NCBI GenBank assembly: GCA_011947345.1
Contig: JAAVTG010000653.1
Span: forward strand, 1 to 64,000
DNA length: 64,000 bases
Source: Phytophthora quininea
Taxonomy: Eukaryota > Oomycota > Peronosporomycetes > Peronosporales > Peronosporaceae
Reading direction: 5' to 3'
Below are positions 11,801 to 21,162 of this stretch, piece after piece. A program made the translations under genes and the position numbers. The first letter of the stretch is position 1, and each line of letters begins with the position of its first letter. The notes below the pieces were generated by a model. That model did no database searches. It was not told the DNA's origin and saw only the letters and a list, made by a program, of their open reading frames with translations.

Positions 11801-12684
11801 TTGAGGCGGAAAGTTTTCCTTAGTTCGAACATGTCAAAGTATACCCCAGAGTTAGTGCGAGAGATGATTCTGACGGCACATTCGCGATCGAAAGATTGGG
11901 AGGCGAATCGTGGGTTTGGCGCGAAAAAGCCAACCAGAACAACAAGTCGCGTGGCACAAATGACGGTAGCCAATAGAGCGGACCTCATGGAGCCAAGAAA
12001 TTCAGCAGAGGCAATAAAACCTGCTACAATCGCGGCGAACCTGGTCATTTTAGACGCGATCGCCCTAACAAAGGCATTGGGACTAGTGATACGAAGAAAA
12101 GTGCACAAGCAAAATATGCACAATCAAAAGAGACGAAACCAACTCACGAGAGAGCCAAACAGCATGAAGGATCAGAGAAACGTGAAGTACGAGTTGGGGA
12201 GGTCGCAAAACTTGCTGCAAAGTACCGTGACCCAACAGTTTGGTATTTTGATATTGGAAGTAATGCTTACCTCGCGGCGACCAAGGAGTATTTCACAGAG
12301 ATCCATGAGATGGCTGAGTGTAACTGGGACCCAAGCATATCGGGCCTTGTGGAAGGCGCCGACGTCAGTGCTGAGGGATTTGGGACTATTATTCTCGCTG
12401 TAATGATAGATGAACAAATGGTAGTGCTGTATTTGGAGGACGTGTTGTACGTGCCTGCAGCGGGCTGCAATTTATTCTCACCTGGATTAGCACTAAACCA
12501 AGGGTTCGAGATGACATGGATACCAACAGGGCGGATCTTCTCCATGCGGAAAGACACTGTTGAGGTGATTCGGACAGCATGTGGAAACAATGTCTGGACG
12601 TTCTTAGCACACAATATTGGTAGTGTGGCTACAGGGAAAGGACCAGAGGCTGTTAGAAAGCAAGTAATTGCTAATTTGCTGTAA
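11801..12684 (+). pseudogene. Copia zinc knuckle and protease region
   Basis: The knuckle lies at 12022-12063 and should read C-X2-C-X4-H-X4-C. Both the second and the last Cys codons are CGC (Arg), each one transition from TGC. The protease follows at about 12235-12480. Its active site reads D-I-G (12250-12258) where D-S/T-G is expected, followed by LYLEDVLYVPAAGCNLFSPG typical of copia proteases. The region shifts frame between knuckle and protease and stops at 12682-12684. Confidence 0.78.
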
Positions 12685-13310
12685 CTGATGGAGTTGCAGA
12701 CCTGGCGGTATGGCATGACCGACTTGCCCATACTTGTCCAAATTACTTTCGGTTGATGGTCGACCGCGGCCTCGCGAAGGGAATTCTGTTACGCCAGCGT
12801 GGTAAACTCGAGTGTGATGACTGTTACTTTGGAAAGCAGCGGAGAAAAACTCACAAGAAGAGGCTGGAAAGATCAATTGAAGGGCCGAACGATATTATTT
12901 TCGCTGACCTGTTGATCCCAGCTAAAGTGAATGCAACGAGATACTCAGCTGTGCTCATGATAATGGACGGCTACTCGCGATTCGTCAAGATGTACTTGCT
13001 GAAGGACAAGTCAAGTGCTGAAGTAAGTCAACGGATGAAAATTTACATTGCGTGGGCGGAGCGACAGAGCAGCCACAAAGTTGGTCGTGTTGTAGCGAAC
13101 ACTTGGGAGGTTGATGATGATCATTCCGTGCGGCGAGGGAAGGAGGTGCTGACCGATAAAGGACGCGAGTACTTCAATACAGAGATGGAGAATTGGTACG
13201 AATCAAAAGGGATTGTGCACACCAAAGTCGGACCAAAGGCGTCGCAACTAAATCTCGTTGAACGCACGCACCAGACCCTAGTTGGAATGGTAAAAGCGAT
13301 GTTGCACTAG
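12685..13310 (+). pseudogene. Copia GAG-pre-integrase and integrase
   Basis: The pre-integrase His and Cys residues (WHDRLAH near 12710, then LECDDCYFGKQ near 12810) are followed by the integrase core. The catalytic acids are D at 12905-12907, D at 13155-13157 and E at 13260-13262. The last two are 35 residues apart, the D,D35E spacing of retroviral-type integrases. The frame ends with TAG at 13308-13310, inside what should be the rest of the integrase (SFWAEALETAVYI continues after the stop). Confidence 0.85.
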
Positions 13311-13505
13311 TCTGGCTTGCCACGCTCGTTTTGGGCGGAAGCACTGGAGACTGCGGTGTACATAAAAAACCCGAGTGTTTTGCAAGGGTGCTGATAGGAC
13401 GCCGTACGAGATGATGTTTGGTAAAAACCAGATCTGCACCACATCCGAGCGTTTGGATCGCTGGCGTACGTTCATGCACCGATGACGTTGTGAAGAAAAT
13501 TTGAT

Positions 13506-14501
13506 ATGAACTGCAGAATCGGTTTTGCAATCGGCTACAGAGAAGATGTAGTTGGCTGCCATGTTTATTTTCCCACCGAGCACACTAAGGCATTTGTCTC
13601 GGACGTTCGTGTGAACGAAGAAATTAAGTATTGTGACCGATATGAAAACGCGTACAGGGAGAATTTGGAAAATTGGCTGGCAGGGCAACGTGAGCAGCGT
13701 ACTGATGTCGATATGGTGTCGGTAGCAGCTTGTGATAGGAACAGCGATGTCGAGGAGCTCACGGGCAATAACGAGCCTGCAGATGACAACGAGTCTGAGC
13801 TGGCGGAAGATGAACGATGATTGTGGGACGAAATCGTTCATAACAGCAATATGCCACAGCCTGATGACGATGATGCGAGTGAATCGCAGGAGGGTGAAAA
13901 TGGTGATACGGAAGTAGTTGATGAACTTGAGCAAGGAGATGTAGGTACCGAGTTGAACGATGATGTCAGGCACGAGGCAGCAGACAGCACTGGCGCCGAC
14001 GATAACTCAGGACAGGAAGCTGTAGACGAAGTTGCCGTTAGTTATTATGGCAAAGGAACTGACATTGACAACTCACCTGACTTGAATGGTGAGAGCGCTT
14101 CTGAACGTGACGATGCGTCGGAGTTAGCAGACTATGAAAGTGAAAAAGAGCGTGAGGTGGATAGTGAGAGTGTCGGTACACGGGGCGATGAATATTACAG
14201 TGACGACGAGGGTAAATACTCGCTCTTGGATCCTGGTGACGAAGCCGAGGCGGACTCGGAGGACGGGGAAGACAATCTGCTGGTCGTCGATCTGGAGGAA
14301 ACAAATGATGGCACAATTACCGATGAGCGGTCGATGGAAGTAGAGGAACGAGGTTTGTCGGCGACACTGCCTTATGCGAACGAGGTTGGTCGTCGACGGT
14401 TGCGTGAAAATGACTTGCCACCGCGTGATGAAGTGACAAAGCGACCGAAAGCGGACAACAAGAAAGCAAAAGCTAGCCCGGACGGTGAAGAACCCCAGTA
14501 G
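13506..14501 (+). pseudogene. Acidic linker between integrase and reverse transcriptase
   Basis: After a short integrase C-terminal block (VGCHVYFPTEHTKAFVSDV) about 270 residues are extremely rich in Asp, Glu, Ser and Asn, broken once by a TGA at 13818. The linker ends in a basic patch (KRPKADNKKAKAS) just before the RT. Copia elements commonly have a low-complexity link here, but this one is long and strongly acidic. Confidence 0.65.
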
Positions 14502-14518
14502 CTATACGCCGTGCAGGA

Positions 14519-15806
14519 TTGAGATCTGTTGAGGACCGTCGACCACCAGAGCGATACGGCGATTATGCTGTCTACTCTGCTTTTCACGCTTTACATTCTG
14601 ATCGTCGAGGAAACGCAGGGATCCGTGCGAATGACGTGAGAATCCCGAAGGATTATCGGCAGGCAATGCGATCGAAGCACGCGGCGTATTGGAAAGACGC
14701 GATGGACGCAGAAATCCAAGCCTTAAAGGACAAACAAGTCTTGGAGGAGATCTCACGAGCAGAAATGCCAGAAGGGCAGCAAACGATCGAAACAATGTGG
14801 GTGTTTGACATCAAGACAGATCACTTGGGGTATGTAGTGCAGTTTCGAGCGAGAATAGTGGCGCGTGGTGATAAGCAACGGCAAGGAATTGATTTTGTAG
14901 AGACGTTTTCACCTGTTGCAAGGATGGCGACATTCAGGTTGTTCGTGGCGACGTGCACAATGTTGAATCTTCCGATTTATCAGGCAGACGTGAATACAGC
15001 TTATCTGAATGCAGTGCTGGGAATCAAGCAATATCTTGAACGACTCGAAGGTTATCCATGCGAGGATCCAGATCATGTATACGTCGTTAACAAGGCACTC
15101 TACGGATTAAGGCAATCAGGACGCGAATGGAACAGCGAGTTTGACATTTGGCTGAAGCAATATGGTTTTGAGCAGAACAGTACTGAGCCGTGTCTGTGCG
15201 TATTCAACCGAGACGGTCATTTTGTGCTAGTTATGATCTATGTCGATGATATATTGTGTGCAACAAAGGACGAGGAGTTCAAGGTGAAGCTTTTCGAGAG
15301 ACTGGATGTGTGCTACGGGCTGAAAGACCAAGGGCTCTTGCACAAGTATTTGGGTGTTGAGGTTGAGCAGACCGATACTACAACTAAACTTCACCAAAAC
15401 CACTACTGTGAGGAAGTTATTGAGAGATTTAAGTTCACAGGAGCTCACCCAAGCAAAATACCTATGGAAACAACTATACGATTCACTGCCACAGACACTT
15501 GTGAAGCTGAAAATCGACGCAAGCACGCACCAGGCTTTGGAAAGGATTTTCTTTATAGAGAATGTGTCGGGTCGTTGATGTATTTAGCGACTTGTACACG
15601 ACCAGATATTGCGTACGTAGTTGGCCAGCTGAGTCAATACGTGCAGGCACCCACGATGCAGCACATTGGGGCGGCGAAACGGGTGTTGCGGTACATTGTA
15701 GGCGCAAAAGAACAAGGAATCGTGTACAATGTGGGCAGTGGGGACACACGAGCAGTGAAGCTCGACGGATACTCTGATTTTGATTGGGGAAATGACCCTG
15801 ACACTA
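14519..15806 (+). pseudogene. Copia reverse transcriptase and first part of RNase H
   Basis: The RVT_2 domain is open for over 400 codons: WVFDIKTDHLG, ARIVARGDKQRQGIDF, then FSPVARMATFRLF. Next come QADVNTAYLNAVLG, KALYGLRQSGREWN and the catalytic YVDD at 15239-15250. The connection region and start of RNase H follow (DGYSDFDWGNDPDT), where the pogo-like element cuts in at a TA. The original reading continues at 17991. Confidence 0.92.
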
Positions 15807-15830
15807 CACTAAGCACAGCAATTAGTGTTA
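15807..15830. repeat. Left terminal inverted repeat of the pogo-like element
   Basis: CACTAAGCACAGCAATTAGT continues with GTTA. It pairs with the right repeat at 17965-17988 with one mismatch at base 12. Confidence 0.92.
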
Positions 15831-15854
15831 GTGGATATTTAGTGTTAGTTTTGT

Positions 15855-15875
15855 ATTAGTGTTAATAACACTAAT
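15855..15875. repeat. Subterminal palindrome, left
   Basis: A perfect 10-bp inverted repeat (ATTAGTGTTA / TAACACTAAT) around one central A. An identical copy lies at 17901-17921. The repeated ATTAGTGTTA motif also recurs in the TIRs, so it may be a transposase-binding site. Confidence 0.75.
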
Positions 15876-16005
15876 TCGTGTGTTCTACGGTAGCCAGAAA
15901 AACTCACACTAATTCAGGTATTATTGGAGCACAGTTTGCTTTCTATCCCATTCTCATTCTGACCTGACACAGACACCAGTTCACAGCAAGCCACAAAGCA
16001 CGACA

Positions 16006-17833
16006 ATGTCCTCGCACGATTCGTGTACCGCTTCAACGACAACACCTTCTCCTAGAAAACCCTATCTCATCGAGGCTGCAATGGAAAGAGCACGAGTACT
16101 TGCAGCTAATAGGCAAGAAATGCGAGGTGCACAAGTTCATTCTGACGAAATCTCAACGGACTCTCCACAGCTTCCGTCCATTGAAAGCTCGTCAATGGCA
16201 GACTCGGCGTCACTCGACACCAAGAAACGGAAGCGGAAACTGCAACTGCAACATGTCTCCACAAAGCAAGACAAGCTCGCCGTTCTCAAATGGATGATTG
16301 CCGCCGACAAAGTCGACTCAAAGTATCTGTTCAAGCGCACAATCGCTGCTTTTCCCGAATGCTTTCGAGCAGATTCTGACTCGGCTAACTACATGAAGGC
16401 ATCGCGGTGGTGGAAAGATAGGCAGAAGTTTATTGACGCCTTTTCTCGTCCTGAAAATCGGATGTCCGTCCAGGCCCTTCAGCCTGGCACTCGCAAGCAT
16501 GTTATGCTCAAAGCCTTGCCTGGCCGCGGTCGCAAGCGCGATCCATGGACCGATTGGCTTCATCTGTTACTACAGGAGGAATTTCACCGGCTTCGCAAGG
16601 CTGGGTTGAAGCTCGCACCCACAGTGCTTGTCTCCGTTGCTAAGTATCTACTTGCTGACTCTAACCATGAAACTTACTGTAAGACTTTCGTTCCTCCTGG
16701 CAAGGAAATTCCATTTTATGAGCAGTTAAATGTGAGATGGATTCAAACGTTTCAGGAGCGCTTTAATATTGTACAACGAAAGCAATGCGGTAAAAGCAGC
16801 TAAGTCCGCAAAAGGAATTGCAGATTGAACGCGAGGTAGCGTTTCACAAGGGTATTTTGATGCGCGGTTTTGACAGTGGAGAATTTACCGACACTCATAT
16901 GGCTAACATGGATGAAACGCATTTCATTATTGATATGGATAATGGCAGAACACTAAACACTAAAGGAACGGAACACATCCAATATGCTGACGTTGTATCA
17001 GGAACGACTGGTATGACAATGGTTGTACTAATCGAAGGGGAAGTTCTGCCAAAATTGGGGTGCCAATGATGATTTTTGTTAATGCTGATGGCAATTACCC
17101 AATTCGCGGCGTTCCTGACAACATACCAGGTGTGTGTTGCTATCCATACGTGAACATGGAGATGTACACTACTAACGCAAAACTGTATAACAGGTGTGAC
17201 GTACCGAACAGCGCCAAAAGGCTTTATGACGTCCTCTGTGTTTGCCAAATGGCTTGGAGAACGGCGAGTGAACAGAAGACGACGGGGTACTCGCAAAATG
17301 ATTCTCTGGGCGGACAACTATAGTGGTCATGGCATAACAGAAGCTGCTAAGGCGCAGCTAGAAGAGCTCAACATTGATTTACGCTTCTTCCCAGCAAACG
17401 CAACGCACCTTGTGCAACCGGCGGACTCTTTCGTCATCTCAATAATTAAGGATGCATGGACTAAACGCTGGAACGAAAAAAGGTGGAAATGATTCGAAAC
17501 GAGCAATGGCAAAATAACGTGAGGAGGGATGGTTCTTGGTCCGGCGCGCTACAAAATCCAGGCAAGCGGTTTTATCTTCAGCTCGCGGCTGATTCTGTCC
17601 GAGATGTCAATGCACAAATAACAGCTAAGGACAGCATCTCATATGCACAGAAAGCTATGATACGGTGCGGATTAGCGTGTAAGAACGGCAAATGGTCAGT
17701 ATCACAGCTGAGCAATGGGCTCCAGTACATTATTGAGAAGCACTACCAGCACTTTATGGGAAAACCTGCCAACGAAGCCGAAGATGAAGACAGAGATAGC
17801 GTTTGTGGACAGACTCTAGAAGCTGTTGTGTAA
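16006..17833 (+). pseudogene. Pogo-like transposase, frame-broken
   Basis: The first frame (ATG 16006 to TAA 16803) has a basic Lys/Arg patch (KKRKRKLQLQ) and a helical DNA-binding region up to CENP-B-like WIQTFQERFNI. The catalytic core is spread over other frames: MDETHFIIDMDNGRTLNTKG (about 16908-16967) with the first Asp, ILWADNYSGHG (about 17300-17335) with the second, and FFPANATHLVQPADSFVISI (about 17385-17445) with the third. A further C-terminal frame runs to 17833. Frame changes near 16803, 17065, 17195 and 17480 make it inactive. Confidence 0.82.
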
Positions 17834-17900
17834 CATTCATTACGCTAGCTAACACGAACACAACACTAATTGATGGTACCTTATATAGTGTTAGTGTCGT

Positions 17901-17921
17901 ATTAGTGTTAATAACACTAAT
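17901..17921. repeat. Subterminal palindrome, right
   Basis: The same 21-base palindrome as at 15855-15875, placed symmetrically near the other end of the element. Confidence 0.75.
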
Positions 17922-17964
17922 TCATGTGTACTTTGAAAATGGAGACTCTCGCTAATAGTGTTAG

Positions 17965-17988
17965 TAACACTAATTGATGTGCTTAGTG
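17965..17988. repeat. Right terminal inverted repeat of the pogo-like element
   Basis: This is the reverse complement of the left repeat with a single difference (T for G at base 12), followed by the TA duplication. Confidence 0.92.
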
Positions 17989-17990
17989 TA

Positions 17991-18409
17991 GGAAAAATGT
18001 CACGGGCTACGCAGTGAGTGTTGCTGGTGGAGCAGTGTCCTGGACATCGAGGCGTCAGTCGATAGTAGCTCAGTCAACGGCCGAAGCCGAGTATGTCGCC
18101 GCATGCGAGGCGTGTATGGAGGGCCAAGGTCTACGCAACATTCTCAGTGAAACTTTTACTGACATGCAAGTAAATTTCTCGCTTGGCATTGACAATCAAG
18201 CAGCATACGTGATGGCAACTAATCCTACGTACAGCCGTAGAACGCGCCACATTGAACTGCGTTGGCACAACGTGCGGGATCAGGTTGTCAAGAGAACGGT
18301 GGACCTTTGGAAGGTCAATACGGACGTGAATTCGGCAGATATTCTGACGAAACCACTAGCAGGTTGTCGTCATGAAGCGCTCAGCAAAGCGTTGGGCATG
18401 CATAAGTAG
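17991..18409 (+). pseudogene. Copia RNase H, remainder after the nested element
   Basis: The frame resumes with the rest of the typical block D-T-R-K-x-V-T-G-Y. It runs through SWTSRRQSIVAQSTAEAEYVA, then LGIDNQAAYVMATNP and HIELRWHNVRDQV, to a TAG at 18407-18409. The RNase H Glu and Asp residues (AEAE, GIDN) are present. Splicing out 15807-17988 and one TA rejoins the frame exactly. Confidence 0.9.
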
Positions 18410-18427
18410 TGTACGAAGGTGAACTTC

Positions 18428-18437
18428 GAGGAGGGCG
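18428..18437 (+). promoter_or_regulatory. Polypurine tract
   Basis: GAGGAGGGCG ends directly at the TG of the 3' LTR, the position needed to prime plus-strand synthesis. Confidence 0.7.
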
Positions 18438-18589
18438 TGTTGGAATTATTACGCACTCATGCACTTCAAGCTGCTGCACAAACGGCAGTTGCGTGTTGAA
18501 ATGATAGCAGCAGATAGCGGGCTTGAGCAGTCGCTCAGTTCAAGATTTAACAAGAAGGAATAACAAGTTGCTGTTTTGCATATTCAACA
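18438..18589 (+). repeat. 3' LTR
   Basis: It is 152 bp, starts TGTTGGAATTATTACGC and ends GCATATTCAACA. It is followed by the target duplication CATAA at 18590-18594. Confidence 0.95.
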
Positions 18590-19074
18590 CATAAAGTGCG
18601 ACTCCACACTTTGTTCGGTGTCACAAGGCAGCAAGACTTCGTTGGGGAAGCCCAAAAAGTGGACTGTCAGCTTCCAGGGCAAGTTTGCTGCCTCAACCGG
18701 GTCTGTCCCGCAAAGAATGTCACGAAGTAGTCCGAAGGGTAAATGCCAGTGGAGCGGCACGCCGTTAGCCTCGAACCAAATGGGGTTGCCGTGAACACCA
18801 GCCATGGGAGGAGTTGCGTCTCGAAAATATTCGACGACGTCCCGGGTCTGGGACACCAGATACCCCATCCGAGGAACCATTGCCTGTTAGAACAATTAAT
18901 TTGGAACAAACATCAGTTTTAGACTGTGTATGTAGTATCTGGACAGCAACAACTTACGTAGAATGGACGAGGAGCATGTAGCGTCGTGACTTCCGATGGG
19001 TCTAAGGAGAAGACGACGGGGATGCGGCCCGCCCACACGCGCTGGCGCAGCAGCTCCAAGCCAGCGTCGTTCAT
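18590..19074 (-). CDS. ATG5: ATG5, 5' half (exon 1 and first part of exon 2)
   Basis: Exon 1 runs from the ATG at 19074 to 18958, encoding 39 codons (MNDAGLELLRQRVWAGRIPV...). The intron spans 18957-18884, with GTAAGTT donor and AACAG acceptor. Exon 2 resumes in phase 0 at 18883 and reads through IWFEANGVPLHWHLPFGLL, PWKLTVHFLGF and ESHFM before meeting the retrotransposon. There are no stops or frameshifts. The residues match the N-terminal ATG16-binding helix and UblA domain of ATG5. Confidence 0.88.
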
Positions 19075-19459
19075 AAGATGTTCTGGGTATTTCTATTTTG
19101 ATGTGTTTTTCTCAGATTAAAACATAGATACTTAGTGAATACTTTACATGGATATTTTATCACATTACTTGAGTTTTGTATTGCAAAGAACAGCATTGTT
19201 GGGGAATTTGACAACTTTTTATGTTGTGATTGTTGTAGACCGTTTACGATCCTGAAGTGCTCCCATCTCGAACGTATCGCGTCGACTCAACGCCATTGCT
19301 TTTTGCTTTGTCGATCTTGCACAGAAGATTGATGCAACCGTTACGACAAGAATTTCGGGAGCACGCAATCCGTTGCAACCATAAACCGTTAGATTGTAGT
19401 GCGTGCCACTTCGCTTCTCTTAGCATCGGAAAACTCGCGGTGTTCGCATTGAGCGCGAC

Positions 19460-19476
19460 CTCATTCCATAATTTTC
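19460..19476 (+). promoter_or_regulatory. Oomycete initiator-like core promoter
   Basis: CTCATTCCATAATTTTC resembles the oomycete initiator (T-C-A-T-T-Y-Y) with a downstream A/T-rich flanking element. It lies about 35-50 nt before the GH17 start codon at 19511. Confidence 0.5.
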
Positions 19477-19510
19477 TTATCCTCAGGAAGCTCCAAGCCA
19501 GAAGCGACCA

Positions 19511-20386
19511 ATGGTTTCTTCTCCATTTCTAGCTGTCTTAGCGATAGCTGCGACTCTCTTGACGACCGTCGACGCTCGACTTTCCACCGGCGTCTGCTAC
19601 TCTCCGTGGCACCACCAGACCGTCAATTGGGACGTGCTAGCCAACGACATGAACCAGGTCTCGCAGTACTTCTCGAGCATCCGCACCTACCACGCGCAGT
19701 TCAGCGGTGTCAACGTCGTCGACATGGCGGCCTCGGCCGGGATTCGCGTTGCTATTGGAGTTCAAATGGGCGATCGCAGTAAAATCGCCTCCGAGATTCA
19801 GGCCGTTTGCGACGGCTACTCTCGCAACACGTGGGCTGTGGAAGCTGTCTACGTGGGTAATGAAAACCTCCGCAATGGCGGCTTTGGATCGTACTCTGCC
19901 AACGATTTGGTGGGCTACATTCGCTGGGTGAAAAGTTGTGTGGGAATACCCCGTGGGCTCGGTACAGCGCACCAACGAGTGGTTAACTGCCGATGGAGCG
20001 TGGACTCTCGCGAGTGCCAGCGACGTCATCGGTGTCAACATTCACCCGTTTTTACGCCTGGCGGACAGCCACCTATCGAGAAGCTCGTGGCACAGTGGAA
20101 TCAAATGACAAGCAAGTTCGGTTCGAGCAAAGTTCACCTGACGGAAACGGGATGGCCGTATGCCGGTGGAAACTACCAAAACAATTGGGCGTCCATGAGC
20201 ACCATGCAGCAATATCTGTACGATTATTCGTGGTGGTCCAAGAGCGTGGGTCAGTCCTACTGGTTCATGATGTACGACACGACCGTGAGCTACTCGGGCG
20301 CCGAATACGAGAAACATTTTGGGCTGTTCGGCACGGATATGTCCAAGCACGTGAATTTTCCAAACTGGAGACTGCGACGCCTATAG
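19511..20386 (+). CDS. Secreted GH17 glucan hydrolase, copy 1 (frame-disturbed)
   Basis: GH17 enzymes cleave or remodel beta-1,3-glucan, a main component of oomycete walls and of plant callose. A signal peptide ([20 protein letters not shown], cut near DA) precedes [13 protein letters not shown]. The acid/base motif VGNE and the nucleophile motif HLTETGWP are both present. Between about 19944 and 20050 the frame differs from copy 2. Three single bases appear missing, in an A run, a C run (ACCCCG) and a T run (GTTTTTA), after which the frame returns and continues to 20386. All three are homopolymer losses, so this may be an intact gene with sequence errors. It sits 780 bp before copy 2 in tandem. 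Confidence 0.85.
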   Translation: MVSSPFLAVLAIAATLLTTVDARLSTGVCYSPWHHQTVNWDVLANDMNQVSQYFSSIRTYHAQFSGVNVVDMAASAGIRVAIGVQMGDRSKIASEIQAVCDGYSRNTWAVEAVYVGNENLRNGGFGSYSANDLVGYIRWVKSCVGIPRGLGTAHQRVVNCRWSVDSRECQRRHRCQHSPVFTPGGQPPIEKLVAQWNQMTSKFGSSKVHLTETGWPYAGGNYQNNWASMSTMQQYLYDYSWWSKSVGQSYWFMMYDTTVSYSGAEYEKHFGLFGTDMSKHVNFPNWRLRRL

Positions 20387-21093
20387 TCGCGTCCAAGCAG
20401 ACCATCACTGTGAACGATCCACAGTAGGATTTTAATACCGCCAAAGTTTTGCATTCCTTTGAAAATAAACGCTAAGACGATGCCCTCGCTTTTGTTTTGG
20501 ATCTCTATTTTTTATGGTGGTTGTTTGGTTGGGCTCATTTCGCTTGTATCGAAGGATATACAATAATTATCCCTTCGCAACGTCGAACAGAACTCATTAA
20601 CCTCTCTGTAATTGTCAATTTACCATCTCGTGCTATCTGCTCTCGAACAAAACAATCGTCTATTTCCCGGCAGCTCCTCCACGTATCGCTTGTAGACACG
20701 CGAAATATGTACATCGTGAAGATCACCACCGCACTTTGCATTTGAACCGCGTCCGGAGCTCCCCAGCCATACCCAACAGCTAATAAGCCACCAAGAAGAA
20801 AATGGTCGTTCTAAGTCGCTGTTTTACGAGAATGCAACAGGTTAGAATTGACGAGTTAAAACTTTCAGTGAGAACGTTCACTCCACCACAAACGATCGAT
20901 CGAAGGATTGGTATGGGATCTTTCAACGCATGTTATCCGTCACGATGTCCCTATGGTTCGAGTGGTAACTCATTTGTCGCGTATCGTATCATACATGAGG
21001 ATAGTACTTGTTTGGACACCATGAATTCCAAGTGACTCTCAGTTCTCTCTCCCGACCTTATGGAGTGTACTGGAGCTCGCCACGCGACTCTGC
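20387..21093. other. Intergenic between GH17 copies 1 and 2
   Basis: No gene is supported. The 3' side of copy 1 is A/T-rich (AATAAA-like near 20463). Nothing else is recognised up to the promoter of copy 2. Confidence 0.5.
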
Positions 21094-21110
21094 TTTCATT
21101 CCCCAATTTC
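21094..21110 (+). promoter_or_regulatory. Oomycete Inr plus FPR core promoter
   Basis: TTTCATTCCCCAATTTC fits the oomycete composite start site well: initiator TCATTCC followed by the flanking CAATTT element. It lies about 55-70 nt upstream of the ATG at 21163. Confidence 0.65.
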
Positions 21111-21162
21111 CTTTATCGAGCACGAGGATCTACAAAAACAACAGGTTGAACCAATCCAAGCA

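Larger units (their letters stand above)
15807..17988 (+). mobile_element. Pogo-like DNA transposon nested in the Copia RNase H
   Basis: The 24-bp terminal inverted repeats (15807-15830 and 17965-17988) start CACTAAGCACA and differ at one base. TA flanks both ends (15805-15806, 17989-17990). Inside each end lies a 21-bp near-palindrome. The internal gene has the DDD catalytic pattern of pogo elements. The TA duplication places it in Tc1/mariner/pogo and not in the CACTA group, which would give 3 bp. The transposase is broken, so it is now non-autonomous. Confidence 0.9.
11016..18589 (+). mobile_element. Full-length Ty1/copia LTR retrotransposon
   Basis: The element has two 152-bp LTRs, a primer site after the 5' LTR, a purine tract before the 3' LTR, and 5-bp direct repeats CATAA on both sides. 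The domain order is gag, zinc knuckle, protease, GAG-pre-integrase, integrase, reverse transcriptase, RNase H, which is the copia order. Length is 7,574 bp including a 2,182-bp nested DNA transposon, so about 5.4 kb on its own. The LTRs differ at six positions (five transitions, one transversion), roughly 4 percent. Internal frames are broken in several places, so it is not autonomous now. Confidence 0.95.
10116..19074 (-). pseudogene. ATG5: ATG5 autophagy gene split by a retrotransposon
   Basis: ATG5 is the E3-like partner of ATG12 in the ATG12-ATG5-ATG16 complex that lipidates ATG8. The identification rests on blocks I recognise from ATG5 proteins: VWAGRIPVVFSL in exon 1 (18958-19074), GVPLHWHLPFGLL and NLPWKLTVHFLGFP in exon 2, RHLPLRVHL in a later exon (ending 10384), and LVVHGIPVP near the C terminus, with a TGA at 10116-10118. 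Exon 1 ends at a GTAAGTT donor. Exon 2 starts after a CAG acceptor at 18883. Exon 2 is interrupted at CATAA by a 7.6-kb Copia element. Removing the element and one duplication restores a continuous frame. The acceptor Lys for ATG12 would be the codon at 10999-11001, four residues past the break. The exon boundaries between 10480 and 10800 are unresolved. Confidence 0.88.

Noticed and set aside
15807..17988. CACTA-class transposon, suggested by the CACTA start of the TIR
   Set aside because: The flanking duplication is TA, not three bases. The transposase residues (MDETH, ADN, QPAD) fit a pogo DDD enzyme, and removing one TA restores the host frame.
11016..18589. Active, autonomous Copia element
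   Set aside because: LTRs and duplication are clean, but gag lacks a start, pol has several stops and frame changes, and a DNA transposon splits RNase H.
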